DNA from: Histomonas meleagridis
Taxonomy: Eukaryota > Parabasalia > Tritrichomonadida > Dientamoebidae
DNA: 64,000 nucleotides
Direction: 5' to 3'
Assembly: GCA_020186115.1 (NCBI GenBank)
Contig: WSYJ01000013.1
Location: forward strand, 372,001 to 436,000
A model generated the notes under the pieces. That model saw nothing but the letters and a program-made list of their open reading frames with translations, did not search any database and was not told the DNA's origin. Position numbers and translations under genes: made by a program. Positions 20,701 to 30,564 of this stretch are shown in pieces. Numbering within the stretch: position 1 is the first letter of the stretch; each line of letters opens with the position of its first letter.

Positions 20701-23700
20701 AGAATTAGAACAAAAACTCCAAAATGAAGAAGAAAGAATTCAAAAAGAAGAAGAGAAGTTTATTAAGGAAGATAAAGATGAAAATGAAGAAGAAAAACTT
20801 AGCGTTGAAATGAAATTAGGAAAAGAAGCAGAACTAAGAATGAGAGAAGCCGAAATAATTCTCACAGATTTGGAGCAAAAACTACATGAAGAAGAAAGAA
20901 TTCTCAAAGAAGAAGAAGAGAAATTACTTATCGAAGATGATGGAAGAGAAAGAATTAAAGAAATTCTTAGGAAAGAGAATTTAGCACAAGGAGAAGAATC
21001 TGAAAAAGAAGATGAAGGAACAATGAAACTCACAAAAGAAGAGATGATCAAACAATTAGAGGAAGAGAAATTGAAGTATGAAAATGACGAAAGAAATAGA
21101 AGAGAAGAAGAAGAGAAAATGAGAATTGAAGAAGAAGAAAGAAGTCGAAAAGAAAATGAAGAGAAAATTATAATTGAGGAAGAAGAGCGACTTAGGAAAG
21201 AAGAGGAAGAAAGAATAAGAAGAGAAGACGAAATATTAAAACTTGAAGAAGAAAAGAGATTAAGAAGTGAAGATGATGAAGAATTAACTTCAAGAGATAT
21301 CGAATTATTAGGAAGTGAAGAAGAAAAAGAGAAACAACAATTAAAGAACGAATCAGAAGATAAATTAATAAATGAAGAGAAACAGAAATTAAGGAGAGAA
21401 AGCAAAGAGAAATTAAGAATGAAAGAAGATGAAAAATTAAGATCACAAAAGGATGAAAAACTCAGGCAAGAAGAGGAAGACAAAATCAAAAATGAAGAAG
21501 AAGAAAAATCACACGAAAGAAATATTGAAATACATGAAAAAGAAAAAGAAGAAAAATTGAAACTTGAAAATGATGAGAAATTTAAACGAGAAGAAGAAGA
21601 AAAACTTAGAATAGAAGAAGAAGAAAAAATAAGAAACGAAAATTATGAAAACATAATTCGTGAAGTTGAAGAAAAATTAAGAAATAAAGAAGAAGAAATG
21701 AAATTAAGAGAAGAAGAAGAGATATCAAAACTTAACGAAAAAGAAGAAATATTTAGAAGAGAGGAAGAAAAACAAAGAATAGAAGCAGAAGAAAATCTAA
21801 TAATAGAAAAGGAAGCAAGGCTTAGAAAAGATGAAGAAGAAAAACTAAGAATTGAAGAAGATGAAAGAATTATAAGAGAAAGCGAAGAGAGAATGAAAGT
21901 TGAAGAAGAAGATAGAAGAAGAATGGAAGAAGAAGAAAATCTTCGAAGAGAAGAAGAAGAGAAACATAGAAAAGAAGAAAATGTGCAAATAAGAATAGAA
22001 CAAGAGAAATTAGCAATGGAAGAAGAAATTGCAAGAATAGAAGAATACATACACAAAATTGAAGAAGATGAAAAACTTCAAAGCATAGAGGATGAGAAGA
22101 CAAGAAAAGAAGAAGAAGAGAAGTCAATTCAAGATATAGAAAATAGGATAAGAACTATGTTAGATGATAGATTAAGAGAACAAGAGGAACAAAGACATCA
22201 TATGGAAGAAGAAGAAAGAATACAAAAAGAAGAAGAAAGTATTAGAATCGAAGGAAATGAGAAATTAAGATTAGAAGAAGAAATGAAATCAAGAAGTGAT
22301 GAATGTGAAAGACTTCTTAATGAAGCAGAAGAAAGAATTAGAAAAGAAAAGGATGAAGAAATGTTGCATAAGGAAGAAGATGAAAGACTAAGAATAGATA
22401 AAGAAATGGCTGAAAAGGAAGAAGAAAGAATTCGTAAGGAAGAAGAAGATAGATTAAGAAGAGAAGAACAGAATAAATTAAGAACAGAAGAAGAGGAAAG
22501 AATTCGTACAGAGGAAGAAAGAATTTTATGCGAAGAAGAAGTTTCAAGAAGAGAAAAACTTGAAATGCAAAATATAGAGGAAGAGAGAGTACGTAAAGAA
22601 GAAGAAGGCATAAGAATAGAAGAGGATGAAAGAATCAAAAGAGAAGAAAAACTTAAACAAGAGGAGGAAAGGCTACACAAGGAAGAAGAAGGTATGCTCA
22701 AGAAGCAAGAAGAAGAAAGACTTAGAAAGGAAGAAGAGGAAAGATTACGTAAAGAAGAAGAAGAAAGACTTCGAAAGGAAGAAGAGGAAAGATTACGTAA
22801 AGAAGAGGAAGAAAGACTTCGAAAGGAAGAAGAGGAAAGAATTAGAAAGGAAGAAGAAGAAAGATTACGTAAAGAAGAAGAGGAAGAAAAACTTAGAAAG
22901 GAAGAAGAAGAAAGATTACGTAAAGAAGAGGAAGAAAGAATTAGAAAGGAAGAAGAGGAAAGAATTAGAAAGGAAGAAGAGGAAAGAATTAGAAAGGAAG
23001 AAGAGGAAAGAATTAGAAAGGAAGAAGAGGAAAGAATTAGAAAGGAAGAAGAGGAAAGAATTAGAAAGGAAGAAGAGGAAAGAATTAGAAAGGAAGAAGA
23101 GGAAAGAATTAGAAAGGAAGAAGAGGAAAGAATTAGAAAGGAAGAAGAAGAAAGAATTAGAAAGGAAGAGGAAGAAAAACTTAGAAAGAAAGAGGAAGAA
23201 AAGAAACAAAAAGAAGAAAAATTACGTAAAGAAGAAGAGAAACTTCATAAAGAAAAAGATAAAACAAGTAAAGAAGCCAAGATCGTTTCCAAATCCGTCG
23301 AACTCTCAGATTATGATTCATATTATAGTGATGAAGACACATCAAGCGGTGATTATACTAATGACTATTCATCAAGTGACGAAAGTTCAACTGAAGAAGA
23401 AGCCATTGTTCCATTTACTTTCAAGACACCTGGCGACTACATCAAAATATCACTTTCCAATGTTTACACCCGTGATAGCTCCATTGCCTTCTATGATTCC
23501 AATAACAAATTTGCATTTCCGCCATCCATATTCCCTATATTCTCATCACTTATTGAATCCCAAATCTTTAATCCCAACAAAGTTGGTGATGAAGACTTTA
23601 CACCTCTTTGTTCATTATTTGGAACGCTTTATGCCTTAAATAACTTTAGTGATAGCAAAAAAGTTGAAACGCATTTCATCACAACACTTCTTCTTATTTT

Positions 23701-24430
23701 ACTTGTTCAAAATCGAACAGATTTCCCATCAAATCGCAAATCCATTTTCATTCGTTCAATAATCCCAACATTTAGTTCATATCAACGTAAAATATATTCG
23801 TCATTATTGACACGTTCAGACATATTAACAAATCGTTTTGCAACAGCGAAATTTGATTTTGATGATTTATATGCGGATTACATCGATTTCCTTTCGAACG
23901 TACGACAAATATTCCGTTTCACGAATGATATTAATTTATATCTTTTTGATCAATTCGTTAAAGATTTCGATATGAGAATTGCTAATAAAATACTTGCAAA
24001 TCAAACAAGATTTGCTTTTTCAAATGCTATGGTTTGGAATACATTGATTACTGCTGTCGAATCAGATGCAAATGTTTCATTCCCAGTTTCAAGACAAGTT
24101 GTGTCGATATTTTTACTCGCGCCAAATATATGTAAGGATCCCGATATGATTGACGATATTGCACCAGATTTACCTCCTGATGTTGTCGCGTTAATGCTAC
24201 TTGCTTATGACGTAAAGGATACTGTTCTCGGAGTTGATATAAACCCAATGGATTTCTTAATGAAGAAGAAAGTGGAGAAAATTTTGGACGTCGCAAATTT
24301 GCCACCGAAAGACGTAGGACCTGTACAAGGAATTGATGACGTGGTGTTAAATAGATGGTGTATTAGGAATAAGAATAATAAGATATTCGCAAAATTCCCA
24401 TACATGGTAAAATATGTTAGAGATAAATAA
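11732..24430 (+). CDS. Giant NT-C2 protein with 3,200-residue E/K/R helical array
   Basis: A single uninterrupted frame of 4232 codons. Residues 1-140 look like an NT-C2 (EEIG1/EHBP1-type) membrane-binding domain: [14 protein letters not shown], then a strand pattern ending [11 protein letters not shown]. Residues 170-330 are Lys-rich and polar. Residues 370-620 are tandem KESDKESE octads. Residues 633-3846 are almost only Glu, Arg, Lys and Leu/Ile in EEERLRKE octads. That pattern is typical of stable single alpha-helices or very long coiled coils (trichohyalin-like). An acidic Ser/Asp linker (about 3852-3890) leads to a 340-residue helical C-terminal domain that resembles the DIL-like domain found with NT-C2 in some eukaryotes (weaker call). 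By family, NT-C2 proteins link membranes to actin or organelles. At 0.15 nm per residue, 3,200 helical residues could span several hundred nm, so I infer a giant tether or cytoskeletal rod. The many antisense open frames inside it are composition shadows. Confidence 0.9.
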   Translation: MWGKWRKLNSILCFTIKKIETQRSYDGQFYVEWTRGSSSGKTDTFPLDENNQILFNSNFETKCTIFQSRADGSFRPKKVKLICFRKTKKASKIFGSLSIDVSKAFSTLEVINESSEMETAHSHAPVLFVSYRVIPKGSEEFLNVDTNDVSFIGDVENKRVSLDQWDVTEMTSESSFSIPIETQSKHNKRRKHHSKQNADEVSVDGSSQSKKRKHKKHTEEQQDDELSTTSADVEKKKKHRKKKAKEPSNNEEVEQSKLVEEPNNKSYSKDENETMSENASTRSKKKIKKKRIKNKKSEKIDNEIDILGDDLASNYSVDNKSTKRKRKGKKERKNKSENKSDEEKTEKNMEAEETLERNIEISESDNKESSNNNEAINKEESEKESKSEKESDKESEKESEKSEPEKSESEKESDKESEKESDKESENESDKESENESDKESEKELDKESEKESEKSEPENSESEKESDKESEKESDKESENESDKEAENESDKESEKELDKESEKELDKESEKESDKESEKESDKESEKESEKSESEKESDKESENESDKESEKESDKESENESEKESDKESEKESDKESEKESEKSESSKESEEKSESERESEEEAEYRERTIELEDSDNEANSKYISESESLKKEEEERLRKEEEERLRKEEAERLRKEEEEKLHKEEEKRLRKEEEERLRIEEEEKLRKEEEQQLRREEGQKLILEEEERLRREEERLRFESEKILLKESEDKQIKEEEERLRKEEGERLLKENNEKLQREAEEKIMKEEEEKTRKEYIEKIKQQQEEMLRKEEAERLKREEADTHQSDENSLRKEEDEIFIREKEELTRKEDEEKRKREEEENLRREEEKGLRIEEREIQLKEVEEVLRKEEEERSKRENEEIHKIEDEERNYKNKEELLRKEKLEEVLRKDEEERKRREDEELLKLKEEEKTHKDEEEQSRKENLEGILRKEEEERKRRENEVINEIKEKEEIRRGEEEKQLKEEEERLKKEEEERNRREDEELLKTREEERIHKEEEEQSRKDNLEEILTKEEEERKRRESEAMTEIEKDERTHRDEEDKLRKENMKEILRKEEEERNRRENDAITEIEKDEMTRKDEEDKLRKENMEEILRKEEEERNKRESEAMTEIEKDETTRKDEKDKLRKENLEEILRKEEEERNKRENEAMHEIHKDERTHRDEEEKSRKDNLEKILRKEEEERNRRESDVITEIEKDEMARKDEEDKLRKDNLEEILRKEEEERNRRENDETTKMEEDERTRKDEDDKLRKERFEEILKKEEEERNRKENEETIKAIEEEMLRQAEEERLRKEQTEEILRKEEEGRLQKEEEERNSGEVQQLQSRGIGEISSEDDERIRFENDEKLRVEEEEKLRKEEEERMRKEDEKLRIEFEDNIKREEEERIKKEENEEKYRRDEEEKLREEKEENERIKIEEEERHRKEKEEQIMNEENERFKNDTDERLRIAEEERVKKDEEERLKIEENERLRREEEERIRIEQEENIIKEKEEKHLREEEENLLKEEEERLKREKEEVSKIEEERIRNEEEKLKEEEDKIRKEEEERLKKDEEERSKIEEEVILNRKDEDEKIRNEEEEKLRREEDERLRNVEENIRKEEDQLRIAEEEKHRKEEDEILLKEEKERSKKEEEEQLKREEEERLKKEKDEQIWNEEFERRLKDEEEILQNEEKERLQREENEQFKKEDEDKYDKEEQEMIIREKDVLLKIEENELLRREEEEKLRKEEDEKLQKQELEVILKKEEERLIKEEEERAKREQEIVRKEEEEILNSEGERLKKDNEEKLKIEEEERKRREEEGNIHHKEEEENRLKKEDEERFRIFEEETHNWEENDRSRRESEEILRKDEEERKQKDEEERLQREEKERIMKDEEKEKLNREEDEKKLRIEIEDINNNKEEERLKKEEEERIRNEEKEEKLRKEQEEGYVQEREVILGKEEEKENLRIEEEMRNKEEAERTRREEEESIKKDEEEKIRKEEEEKHIQEEKERLQKEEEERSRRVEEELEREKEKEKLQKEEEEKLRKEEEEGLRKEHEERLREEDERLRKEVAEILEREEEKRKHKEEEERFRKEEEERLQKEEEERILKAEEERLQKEEEERLRKEEEERIRKEEEERLQKEEEERLQKEEEERLRKEEEERLRKEEEERLQKEEEERQRKEEEERLRKEEEEKHMQEEKEKLQKEEEEKLRKAEEERLHKEEEERLRKEEAERFRKEEEEKLHKEEEERLRKEEEERLKLEEEERTRKDKEERLRQEEERLKLEEEDRMRREKEEKLRSEEDEKHLQEEEERIQKNIEEIHHKEEQEMLRREEEDKAKREEDERLRQEDLKRLQFEEEERHQREQLELIKKEDEERLKRDEEEMNKIEAEEKLQREEDGVKKEKEETLKRSEAERIRTENDERNRHEEDEKLRIEDNERLIRKEEERMKQEEDERIRLEENERMRREEDELLKKEEEERSRREEAERMKQEENDRLRFEDEERMRRETEIENLRKEEEDKLMKDEAEIKIREIEETLSTEDKERTRREQEDERLREESDKSKKDESEIRIREVEETLQAEDNERMRREQEDERMRIEEEDKLMKDVSERKNKEIEERLKLEEEERMKREQEDERLSAEADKLMKDELEIKIREIEETLQAEDNERIRREQEDERMRIEEEEKFNSDKSERKNKEIEEMLIVEDNERMRREQENEKLRTAEEDKLMKDVSERKNKEIEEMLITEDNERMKREQEDERLREEEDKSKKDESEIRIKEVEEVLQTEDSERNSREKEDERMRIEEEEKFNSDEAERKSKEIEEMLITFYNERMRREQEEISGEVDKIRIEQEERLQREMDEQIRSEEEERTRREKEYLQSEEKRIISEQEKLRQDKEEQFRKDKEEQLQKEEEKLRTEEVKEEKEEDLVNRDAEIIIKELDEKLHEEERILKEEEEKLLIADNERLGKEEGIGTEEMKLGKEDEIRGNEAEIILKELEQKLQNEEERIQKEEEKFIKEDKDENEEEKLSVEMKLGKEAELRMREAEIILTDLEQKLHEEERILKEEEEKLLIEDDGRERIKEILRKENLAQGEESEKEDEGTMKLTKEEMIKQLEEEKLKYENDERNRREEEEKMRIEEEERSRKENEEKIIIEEEERLRKEEEERIRREDEILKLEEEKRLRSEDDEELTSRDIELLGSEEEKEKQQLKNESEDKLINEEKQKLRRESKEKLRMKEDEKLRSQKDEKLRQEEEDKIKNEEEEKSHERNIEIHEKEKEEKLKLENDEKFKREEEEKLRIEEEEKIRNENYENIIREVEEKLRNKEEEMKLREEEEISKLNEKEEIFRREEEKQRIEAEENLIIEKEARLRKDEEEKLRIEEDERIIRESEERMKVEEEDRRRMEEEENLRREEEEKHRKEENVQIRIEQEKLAMEEEIARIEEYIHKIEEDEKLQSIEDEKTRKEEEEKSIQDIENRIRTMLDDRLREQEEQRHHMEEEERIQKEEESIRIEGNEKLRLEEEMKSRSDECERLLNEAEERIRKEKDEEMLHKEEDERLRIDKEMAEKEEERIRKEEEDRLRREEQNKLRTEEEERIRTEEERILCEEEVSRREKLEMQNIEEERVRKEEEGIRIEEDERIKREEKLKQEEERLHKEEEGMLKKQEEERLRKEEEERLRKEEEERLRKEEEERLRKEEEERLRKEEEERIRKEEEERLRKEEEEEKLRKEEEERLRKEEEERIRKEEEERIRKEEEERIRKEEEERIRKEEEERIRKEEEERIRKEEEERIRKEEEERIRKEEEERIRKEEEERIRKEEEEKLRKKEEEKKQKEEKLRKEEEKLHKEKDKTSKEAKIVSKSVELSDYDSYYSDEDTSSGDYTNDYSSSDESSTEEEAIVPFTFKTPGDYIKISLSNVYTRDSSIAFYDSNNKFAFPPSIFPIFSSLIESQIFNPNKVGDEDFTPLCSLFGTLYALNNFSDSKKVETHFITTLLLILLVQNRTDFPSNRKSIFIRSIIPTFSSYQRKIYSSLLTRSDILTNRFATAKFDFDDLYADYIDFLSNVRQIFRFTNDINLYLFDQFVKDFDMRIANKILANQTRFAFSNAMVWNTLITAVESDANVSFPVSRQVVSIFLLAPNICKDPDMIDDIAPDLPPDVVALMLLAYDVKDTVLGVDINPMDFLMKKKVEKILDVANLPPKDVGPVQGIDDVVLNRWCIRNKNNKIFAKFPYMVKYVRDK
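12880..13500 (+). repeat. 24-bp coding minisatellite (KESDKESE)
   Basis: A 24-nt unit similar to AAAGAATCAGAAAAGGAATC recurs through this stretch with small changes and encodes Lys-Glu-Ser-Asp/Glu octads. Higher-order copies are visible: the block around a [13 protein letters not shown] junction occurs twice, near 12940 and 13100. That is a sign of unequal exchange. Confidence 0.8.
22700..23190 (+). repeat. 24-bp coding minisatellite (ERIRKEEE), near-perfect
   Basis: The unit AGAATTAGAAAGGAAGAAGA(GGAA) repeats about ten times almost unchanged between roughly 22940 and 23160, flanked by slightly diverged copies. The high identity means this block expanded recently, unlike the older diverged array before it. 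It encodes the ERIRKEEE octad. Confidence 0.85.
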
Positions 24431-24639
24431 TAATAAAATCGGATATATAACTATTAAAATAATGTTTAATTATTATTTTTATTTTTAATGAATTTATCTT
24501 AAATGTAAAATTTTACAGTTTTTCGAAATTACATTGTTCCCTAAATAAATAAAATAATTTATCTATTCTTGAATGCAATTTTTGACATTATTTAAACATT
24601 ATCCATAATATGAAACTTGGAATTTTTAATAATTCAGAA

Positions 24640-24711
24640 GCGTTGCTAGTGTAGTGGTTATCATGCTAGCCTTCCAAGCTTGTGATCCGGGTTCGATTCC
24701 CGGGCAACGCA
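24640..24711 (+). tRNA. tRNA-Gly (anticodon UCC)
   Basis: The acceptor stem GCGTTGC pairs with GCAACGC, followed by discriminator A. The T arm is CCGGG-TTCGATT-CCCGG, and the D arm holds TAGTGGTTA. The anticodon loop CTTCCAA gives UCC (glycine). The anticodon stem has one U-U mismatch. A T6 run directly after the gene is a pol III terminator. Confidence 0.95.
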
Positions 24712-24844
24712 TTTTTTGTTTTTTAAAATATTTGGCTCTTTTTTTTTAATTAAAATATCTGCTAGAATTAAAAATATCATGTTTACGATAACATCACTTA
24801 ATATATACTGATACTTATAATGAAATTTAATATAATTTTATTGA

Positions 24845-25204
24845 AATTTAAATAGATTCGAAATCCAATATAATACTTGGCTTGAACCTGTCTTAAACCA
24901 AAAACATACTGTTGCTTTGACGAACTTTCTGAAAATTTCTAAAACAAAGGGACAAAAAGGTTTTCTTGTTCTTCAATATTTTTCCAGTTACTACTATATG
25001 AAACCTTTATTTGTTTTCGTTTTGGAAAAAACCGACAAAATTGAATTTATCGGTAATTTAAAAACTCAAAAATACAATTAAATAAAACTCAAAATAAATT
25101 TGATGGTAGATTTATTGTTTCCTTATGGAGCATTTGACCAAATTTTAGCCTTTGCTCATATGCTTAAAAAACTTACTTCTGCACTAAAGTTAAATCAGTT
25201 TTAA
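24845..25204 (+). pseudogene. Relic open frame of unknown protein
   Basis: One frame stays open for 78 codons, meets TAA at 25079-25081 and then continues open for 40 more codons to 25204. The translation is protein-like, for example WLEPVLNQKHTVALTNFLK and later MVDLLFPYGAFDQILAF. No ATG begins the first part. I do not recognise the family. It may be a decayed gene or an unusually protein-like chance frame. Confidence 0.3.
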
Positions 25205-25253
25205 TCCATATAAAAAAACATAAGAAATCAAATATAATAAAGCAATTTGATGT

Positions 25254-26471
25254 TTAGTGACTACGAGCAGCATGAACAGCCTTTTCACCTGCTTCTGTAA
25301 GGTTGCTAGCGGGAATGATTGGGAGGCCTGATTCCTTAAGTAATTTCTTACCAAGTTCAACATTTGTACCTTCGAGTCTAACGACGAGTGGGATCTTAAG
25401 TCCGACCTTCTTTACAGCTGCGATGACACCCTTAGCGATCATATCGCACTTAACAATACCACCGAAAATGTTAACAAGAATTGCCTTAACCTTTGGATTT
25501 GAACTGATGATAAGGAAACCTTCAGTGACGGCCTTCTCAGAAGCAGCACCACCAAGGTCGAGGAAGTTGGCTGGATCACCGCCGGATAATTTGATGACAT
25601 CCATTGTAGCCATAGCGAGACCAGCGCCATTAACAAGACATGCGATATCACCATCAAGTTGGACATAGTTGAGGCCATACTTTTCGGCACGAAGTTCCAT
25701 TGGGTTGACTTGTTTGAGATCGCGATAGCTGAAGATTTGTTTCTGACGATAGTGTGCGGCATCATCGAAGTTGAATTTGGAATCGACTGTAATGATACGG
25801 CCGTCAACTGTTTCGGCAAGTGGGTTAACTTCGACTTGTGTAGCATCTGAACCAACAAATAATTTCCAAAGTTTTTGCATTTCTTGAACACCACTTTCGA
25901 AAGCAGCACCTTGGAGACCGAGCTTCTTAGCAAGGCGCTTGGCGACGTCTTCTGTGATACCATCAACACCATCAAGAACTTCCTTGAAGATTGCATCTGG
26001 TTGGTTCTTAGCAACTTCTTCAATTTCAACACCACCTTGTGTGGAGGCGATGACAACTGGTGCTTGAGAAGCACGGTCAAGGAGAATTGCGAAGTATAAT
26101 TCACGCTTGATTTCAACTGGGTCAGAAAGCATAACACACTTGCAGAGAGCGCCTTCTTTTGTTGTTTGCTTTGTGCGAAGATGTCTGCCGATCATTTTAG
26201 CGGCAACTTGTTTGGCCTCTTCGGCGGATTTAACGAAATGAACACCTGACTTGAAACCATCTTCAACCCATGTGCCTTTGCCACGGCCACCAGCATAAAC
26301 TTGAGCCTTGACAACAACAGCTGGAAGACCAATCTTCTTGAAGGCTTCTGCGGCTTCATCTGGTGTGAAAGCAACTTGGTTGATACCGGCTGAAACGTTG
26401 AACTTGGCGCAGATTTCCTTGGATTGGTATTCGAGGATGTTGAACTTGCGAGAGAAGCTTGTTGAAAGCAT
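25254..26471 (-). CDS. Succinyl-CoA synthetase beta subunit, hydrogenosomal
   Basis: A 405-residue ATP-grasp enzyme that, with the alpha subunit, makes ATP (or GTP) from succinyl-CoA. In hydrogenosomes this is the substrate-level phosphorylation step. The first residues MLSTSFSRKF form a short Ser/Arg-rich presequence typical of trichomonad hydrogenosomal enzymes. The mature part starts NILEYQSKEI, as expected for this family. Other landmarks are the AGGRGKG ATP-binding loop, EVNPLAET (metal-binding Glu/Asn), NIFGGIVKCD (CoA/phosphate side) and RLEGTNVELG. Length is normal. TCACTTTT directly before the ATG resembles the trichomonad initiator (TCA+1YTW). Codons are GC-richer than in the neighbours, which suits a highly expressed gene. 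Confidence 0.97.
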   Translation of the reverse strand: MLSTSFSRKFNILEYQSKEICAKFNVSAGINQVAFTPDEAAEAFKKIGLPAVVVKAQVYAGGRGKGTWVEDGFKSGVHFVKSAEEAKQVAAKMIGRHLRTKQTTKEGALCKCVMLSDPVEIKRELYFAILLDRASQAPVVIASTQGGVEIEEVAKNQPDAIFKEVLDGVDGITEDVAKRLAKKLGLQGAAFESGVQEMQKLWKLFVGSDATQVEVNPLAETVDGRIITVDSKFNFDDAAHYRQKQIFSYRDLKQVNPMELRAEKYGLNYVQLDGDIACLVNGAGLAMATMDVIKLSGGDPANFLDLGGAASEKAVTEGFLIISSNPKVKAILVNIFGGIVKCDMIAKGVIAAVKKVGLKIPLVVRLEGTNVELGKKLLKESGLPIIPASNLTEAGEKAVHAARSH

Positions 26472-26988
26472 CTAAAAGTGAAGTGGTCGATCCTTCTCAA
26501 ATTTATCTCTCAATTTTTGAACGCTTTCCTCGATTTTGAGAGAGATCGACTAATCATAAAAGTGGCAAAGCTGGGTAGCAATCATTGTTGCATCTTTATT
26601 CTCTAAATCTTTATAGATCTTAAATTTTCCATCTAAGCTAAATAGACTTTAACCTTTGTGTGGCATTTTAAATTTGTTATTTAGAAATTTTTATTTTAGT
26701 AATTAAATAGCTTTTTTATAAAAAAAACATATAAGAAACTTAAAGATGAACACGTTCATAGACATGTATGGAACATCCTTAAAACAAAAATCATAAAATC
26801 TTTTAAATTTTATTAATAAAAGCAAAAAATACCTAATTTTTTTTTGATTATAATCATTCGAAAAGAACATCTGAAGCTAAAGTGTTAATCAGTGTAATGA
26901 AAGCAAAGGCAGGAAATGTTATTTTAAACTTTGTAATTTGGCGGTACTTGACCAATGGATTCAAACAGACCTTTTCAAACTCAGCTTA
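26472..26988. other. Divergent intergenic region
   Basis: This region separates SCS-beta (minus) from the hypothetical gene at 26989 (plus). It contains an initiator-like TCACTTTT at the SCS-beta start, AACGCTTTCC near 26520, and CATAAAAGTGGCA at 26555-26567, which is the core shared with the UGGT and beta-amylase promoters. No gene is seen. Confidence 0.5.
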
Positions 26989-29619
26989 ATGAACAAAATC
27001 ATCAGTGTGCATGGCCAAAATGAAATTTTTTCAATATTAACAAAAAGCAACGAAACAATTTTAGACCTTAAAACAAAGATATACACAGAAAATAAAAATT
27101 ATTCTATTTCAAATCAAATTATATCTATTGATGGAAAGCCTTGTAATGACGATGCACTGATTAAAGACTACATTGGTAGTGATTCCAAACACTTTGAACT
27201 TTCATTAAGTAATACCAAATCAAGTTCAAAGATCACAATTAATGTCAAATTTCCCACAAGAAAATCACCAGTTAAAATTGAAATTGATAAAAAATCCAAG
27301 GCCAGAGATGTTATTAAGAAATATCTACATCAGTTTGAAAAGGTTCCAATAGATCAATGCGAAGTTGCTAGCACATTTTTATATATTAAGCTAAATGCAA
27401 AACTAGACGATGACGCTGAGTTTGTTGACATCCCCAATGAAGCTAATCTTCAAATTGAGTTCAAATATACATCATTAAAAATTGCGGATTTTCTTGAACA
27501 AATCAAACCACTTTTATCAGAATTAATTGAACGTGTTTCAGTACCTCGTCCACGTCCAAATGTTTCACAAGACGATAACATTATATCAGCAGATAATGTT
27601 TTTACGTCTACTTTCACAAAATGGAACAAGAGCATTAAATCAGTTGTTCAACAGAGTGGTACACTTTGTGGAGTTGTTGAAGAGCTAAATTTATTCTGGG
27701 TTGGAAATTCCTTACATATTTTCTTCATTGATATTTCTAATAATAGCTTTGTTTCTTGTTCTATTCCATCTCTTCCCATAACAGTATTCTATGCTACCAA
27801 AGACAACTTTCCATTTATTTTTGTTACTCATCAACGTCACATCACAATTTTTTCAATACGAAACAATTCGATCAAAGATTGTCAAAAGTGCACGTTACCT
27901 ATTTCAACTGTAATTACATATGGAATTAATGATTTTATTGGTACTTTAAATGGGCAAATATTTAAATATGAAGTTGGATATGAAAGTTTTAATGTTATTC
28001 CTTCCGAATCACCACAACGGCCTGCACCTGTACAAAAAATTGTTCGTGATGGAAATAAACTTTATTCGTTACTTATTGACAAACAAAAGCAATCTAATAA
28101 TTCATATATTGATGCATATGAATATCAAAACAATGAGAAAATACAATTCATTGATAGTTTCACACTTACAAATATCATTGATATTATAGCATATTCAGGA
28201 AATATACTTGCGATACGTAATAATGGAATGATTTATGTTCTTTCTATTATACCAAAGGGCAAATATGTATATGGATCTAATATATCAATAGTTACAGATG
28301 AATCTAATTGGGTTAATTCTAATTTAATTAATTCTAATTCGGAAATATTAAATCTAAAGAGATCTTTGAAGACAATAGTTTCGATAAAAGATTCTAAAAA
28401 GACGCTAAAACTTGAACGTGGTATATGTTTAGTTGCATCGAGTGATATGCAACCAAATGAAATATTTGATCCGACCACATTAATATCAAATAAATTTTTT
28501 GATATTAATATTAAACCTACAGAGCAAAGTTTCTTTAGTAAGTTAACTGGATTTTTAAGACAACAAGAACAAATTTTAAATGTAAATAGCAATGAAAACG
28601 ATTTATTTAAAGGAAAACAAATTTATGTTATTAATGATAAAACAGAAGTACCCGAAAACGGTGTTTTAATATGTTTTGGTTATTTCCCATATTATAATGA
28701 ACCTGGAAAAGATACAATTGAGAAGAAATTTGGATATAAATGTATGCAACAATGTTGTTTTTGTCCAACAGGTATACTTTCATATATAACTAATAATCAT
28801 TTACTTCTATCTATATCAGGTTACACACCTAAAACATGTATATTACCACTTTCGGGCACATTTAAATCATTTTTAATCTCAAATTCACAAACAAAACTTC
28901 CATCGTTATATGTATTTACTACAAAAGGTTATCTTAAACTTGACGAAAAGCCATTTTTGTTTAAGCCAAATGAAATCATTCCTAGTAATAGTTACATATT
29001 AAAGAAGAATAATAACGAAACATATTCATATGATCCAAGTTTTATGTATAATATTTATAAGCTTTCTATAACATTATTACCAATATGGAAATATTATTTA
29101 GTTCAACAAAATCATCAAATGTCATTAACTATTTCTGATTTGATACAACATTTACAAGGTTTGAGCTTCTTGCCTTTGTTGCCTATAATATGGAACTTGA
29201 AAATCCTTAATAGTGCAATTCAAAGCCGAAGAAAAGCTTCAGTCGGTAAACAAATTGAAGCTGAATTCGAAAGTATGTTTGAAAATAAAACAGTTTCAGA
29301 TTTGTTCATGGAGGACTCCCAAAGTTACCAAAACTTAATTACAAAGTTAATAACAGACGCAGATTCAACAAGTTTAAGAACTACTTGGAAAATTCAAGGA
29401 AGAACTTCAATGGGTCAAAATAGATCAAATAAAAATAAATCATTGGTATCAACATTCAAAAGAGGAAATTCAATGTTCATGCAATCATCCTCAAATTATA
29501 AAAAGGAAGAAAAAGAGTTCGCTTTCATTGAGTGGAGTAAAGATACGGTGTTTAATATGGGTAATGTGCCACAGATTATTACAAAAATTCAGAGTTTCGA
29601 TGAAATCTTAGATGAATAA
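26989..29619 (+). CDS. Hypothetical protein with ubiquitin-like folds and beta-rich (propeller-like) body
   Basis: The frame is open from 26938, but those first codons have no ATG, so I take the first ATG at 26989, giving 876 residues. Residues 1-65 have a ubiquitin-like pattern (TILDLKTKIYTE .. NQIISIDGKPCND). Residues 75-165 may be a second such fold. Residues 205-450 are beta-rich repeats with a propeller-like rhythm. A Cys-rich patch (KCMQQCCFCPTG) lies near residue 598. The C-terminus is polar, with a basic Ser-rich segment (about 800-855). There is no signal peptide or membrane segment. The family is not recognised; a ubiquitin-fold scaffold is only inferred. Confidence 0.75.
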   Translation: MNKIISVHGQNEIFSILTKSNETILDLKTKIYTENKNYSISNQIISIDGKPCNDDALIKDYIGSDSKHFELSLSNTKSSSKITINVKFPTRKSPVKIEIDKKSKARDVIKKYLHQFEKVPIDQCEVASTFLYIKLNAKLDDDAEFVDIPNEANLQIEFKYTSLKIADFLEQIKPLLSELIERVSVPRPRPNVSQDDNIISADNVFTSTFTKWNKSIKSVVQQSGTLCGVVEELNLFWVGNSLHIFFIDISNNSFVSCSIPSLPITVFYATKDNFPFIFVTHQRHITIFSIRNNSIKDCQKCTLPISTVITYGINDFIGTLNGQIFKYEVGYESFNVIPSESPQRPAPVQKIVRDGNKLYSLLIDKQKQSNNSYIDAYEYQNNEKIQFIDSFTLTNIIDIIAYSGNILAIRNNGMIYVLSIIPKGKYVYGSNISIVTDESNWVNSNLINSNSEILNLKRSLKTIVSIKDSKKTLKLERGICLVASSDMQPNEIFDPTTLISNKFFDINIKPTEQSFFSKLTGFLRQQEQILNVNSNENDLFKGKQIYVINDKTEVPENGVLICFGYFPYYNEPGKDTIEKKFGYKCMQQCCFCPTGILSYITNNHLLLSISGYTPKTCILPLSGTFKSFLISNSQTKLPSLYVFTTKGYLKLDEKPFLFKPNEIIPSNSYILKKNNNETYSYDPSFMYNIYKLSITLLPIWKYYLVQQNHQMSLTISDLIQHLQGLSFLPLLPIIWNLKILNSAIQSRRKASVGKQIEAEFESMFENKTVSDLFMEDSQSYQNLITKLITDADSTSLRTTWKIQGRTSMGQNRSNKNKSLVSTFKRGNSMFMQSSSNYKKEEKEFAFIEWSKDTVFNMGNVPQIITKIQSFDEILDE

Positions 29620-30564
29620 AAAAATAATTATATATAAATGAAAAATTAATTCTGATTTAAATTTTTTAAATGTTTAAAATATGTAACAACATCAAGTTTA
29701 AATAAGCCTTATGAAAATAAAAAAAAAAATATAGGGGGTGCAAAAAGTCCTTACATCCTCTTGATCAAGAAAAATAAATAATATATAAATAAAAACTATA
29801 AAGAATGAACTCGATGAGCGTTTTATTATTTTTTGGAATTTTTTTTCACTTGTTGAAATATAAGTGATATTGAATTTTTTCTCCCCACTCAAAATCGTCA
29901 TTTTTTTGATTTTCAAATGAATGAAAGAGTTGGAACTCAAAAATGTCATCAAATATAATTTTCTATAAAGAATATGGAAGCAATGAATATCTCTTTTATC
30001 TAAGTGAAATGATAATACAAAAAAAAATTGTTAGAAGAGGTGTTAAAATTTTCTTTGAACGTCATTAATCATTTTTGATGGAGCAACTTTAACTCAATTG
30101 CTCTGCTTGTCAAGAATAAGATCGAACAAACGCACAGCTTAAATAAATCCCTCACCAATTTATTTTTTATTTCTTATTTTCTTCATTATTAAAAAAAGAA
30201 ACAGAAGATAATTGACTGTTTAAAAATATTTTATAAATTGGGTTTACTACCTAACAATTTTGATTATGAGTGATGATTTTAAAATATGTTGAAAATAAAC
30301 TAGTAACTGATGCTTAAAATAATATTCGCTGAGACACAATAATTTCCTTGATTTTGTACCAAAAAATGAATATAAAATACAATAATTTTGTTATTAAATA
30401 ATTTTAAAATGTCAAAATGCTAAATTATCAAAAGTGTTGAGGCATTGTGAAATCATGTGTTAAAAATGGAATTTGGTAAGATGAAAGGTATTTTTTAATT
30501 TTAATTTTTAATTTCCATTAGTTGCTCAAAAAATTGACATGCCCTGTGAATTTTAGTTGGTTTT
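29620..30564. other. Intergenic, AT-rich
   Basis: No supported gene. A minus-strand open stretch at 29698-29952 is Lys/Ser/Phe-rich low-complexity sequence and I do not call it. Confidence 0.55.

Larger units (their letters stand above)
24431..25253. other. Intergenic with tRNA-Gly and a relic frame
   Basis: This is the convergent spacer between the giant gene and SCS-beta. It contains tRNA-Gly at 24640-24711 and a broken open frame at 24845-25204, each listed separately. The remainder is AT-rich. Confidence 0.6.

Noticed and set aside
18691-22701. Many antisense Ser/Leu/Phe-rich open frames across the E/K/R array
   Set aside because: Complement of a purine-only strand seldom gives stops. 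No start context, no domain.
22626-23639. 337-codon forward frame overlapping the end of the giant gene
   Set aside because: Frame +1 shadow of the RKEEEER repeat (Lys/Arg/Glu only), losing all structure where the repeat ends.
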